NCBI GenBank assembly: GCA_017465845.1
Contig: JAFTVH010000190.1
Location: 1 to 43,942, forward strand
Origin: Lachnospiraceae bacterium
Lineage (GTDB): Bacteria > Bacillota > Clostridia > Lachnospirales > Lachnospiraceae
Direction: 5' to 3'
DNA length: 43,942 nucleotides
A program made the translations under genes and the position numbers. Positions 43,775 through 43,942 of the stretch are shown here, one piece after another (within the stretch, counting starts at the first letter, position 1; every line of letters begins with the position of its first letter). The notes under the pieces were generated by a model. That model was not told where the DNA came from. It searched no databases and saw nothing but the letters and a program-made list of their open reading frames with translations.

Positions 43775-43810
43775 AGAAGCAGAGGCGTAGGTTCTCTGCT
43801 TCTTTTCTTT
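43775..43810 (+). terminator. leuS intrinsic terminator
   Basis: AGAAGCAGAG (43775-43784) and CTCTGCTTCT (43794-43803), perfect 10-bp stem, followed by TTTCTTT. Probable insertion target of the intron that starts next. Confidence 0.9.
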
Positions 43811-43942
43811 GTATGACGGGCATGCCGTCAGTCTGTGGTGAAAGTCCACAAGGGGCGTAGTTGCCAACGAACCCCATAGCGACTCCCAAGGTTTACGTCG
43901 TGAGGTGTAGGCGAGAAGAAGGGATAGCAAAATCGTAGCCTG
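43811..43942 (+). mobile_element. 5' end of a group II intron, probably class C (partial)
   Basis: After the terminator T-run the sequence opens with GTATGACGGGCATGCCGTC, a GU-type intron start with its first stem, then CTGTGGTGAAAGTCCACAAG and GGGGCGTAGTTGCC...CCCCATAGCGACTCCC, which has the look of group II domain I. Class C introns insert just downstream of intrinsic terminators in the same orientation, exactly the position seen here. The first bases are GTATG rather than GTGYG. The reverse transcriptase gene and 3' end lie beyond the window. Confidence 0.7.

Overview
The window looks like chromosomal DNA from a low-to-mid GC Gram-positive Clostridia, most likely a Lachnospiraceae-type gut anaerobe. 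This is inferred from AGGAGG-type ribosome binding sites, T-box leaders in front of pheS and leuS, a Firmicutes-type 6S RNA, a SpoIID-family protein, a HelD helicase and an LplABC-type sugar transporter without its own ATPase. I cannot name the species.

Layout. 1-14 is the 5' tip of a leftward gene. 189-4502 is a tight gmd-fcl-manC-manA operon that makes GDP-L-fucose from fructose-6-phosphate; phosphomannomutase is missing here. 4503-9300 is a scarred region: an araD-type pseudogene, perfect palindromes, an orphan AAA/DUF4143 ATPase, a divergent DMT transporter/TetR pair, and a second remnant sharing a 25-bp exact repeat with the first. 8825-19763 is a carbohydrate-uptake locus: a PHP fragment, a GH78-like glycosidase (frameshifted), a membrane AraC-type sensor regulator (frameshifted), a sugar-binding lipoprotein, two permeases and a GH36 alpha-galactosidase. 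Two copies of one promoter/operator module stand in front of the PHP fragment and the binding-protein gene. A YitT gene follows.

20686-20998 is the 6S RNA gene. Then come a SpoIID/LytB protein, a YihY/BrkB membrane protein, the pheS T-box (specifier UUC), an unusual three-way-junction palindrome, pheS-pheT, an M18 aminopeptidase, queA, an MBL-fold protein and a VanZ-like protein. Leftward tyrA (ACT domain) is followed by an AEC transporter and a divergent EF-G-like GTPase.

36429-41325 is the strangest part. A roughly 295-bp palindrome overlaps the stop codon of the EF-G-like gene. The next gene encodes a HelD-type RNA polymerase helicase with a long hydrophilic linker and, at its C-terminus, what looks like the N-terminal beta-sandwich of a GH31 glucosidase without its catalytic barrel. 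It is followed by a six-unit tandem array, 64-bp period, each unit carrying a hairpin. The leuS T-box (specifier CUG), leuS, its terminator and the start of a group II intron inserted just behind that terminator close the window.

Best candidates for something undescribed: the HelD-GH31N fusion with its two flanking hairpin structures, the duplicated AraC-type promoter module, and the three-way-junction element between the pheS T-box and pheS. All function statements come from recognising sequence motifs by eye; no database search was run.
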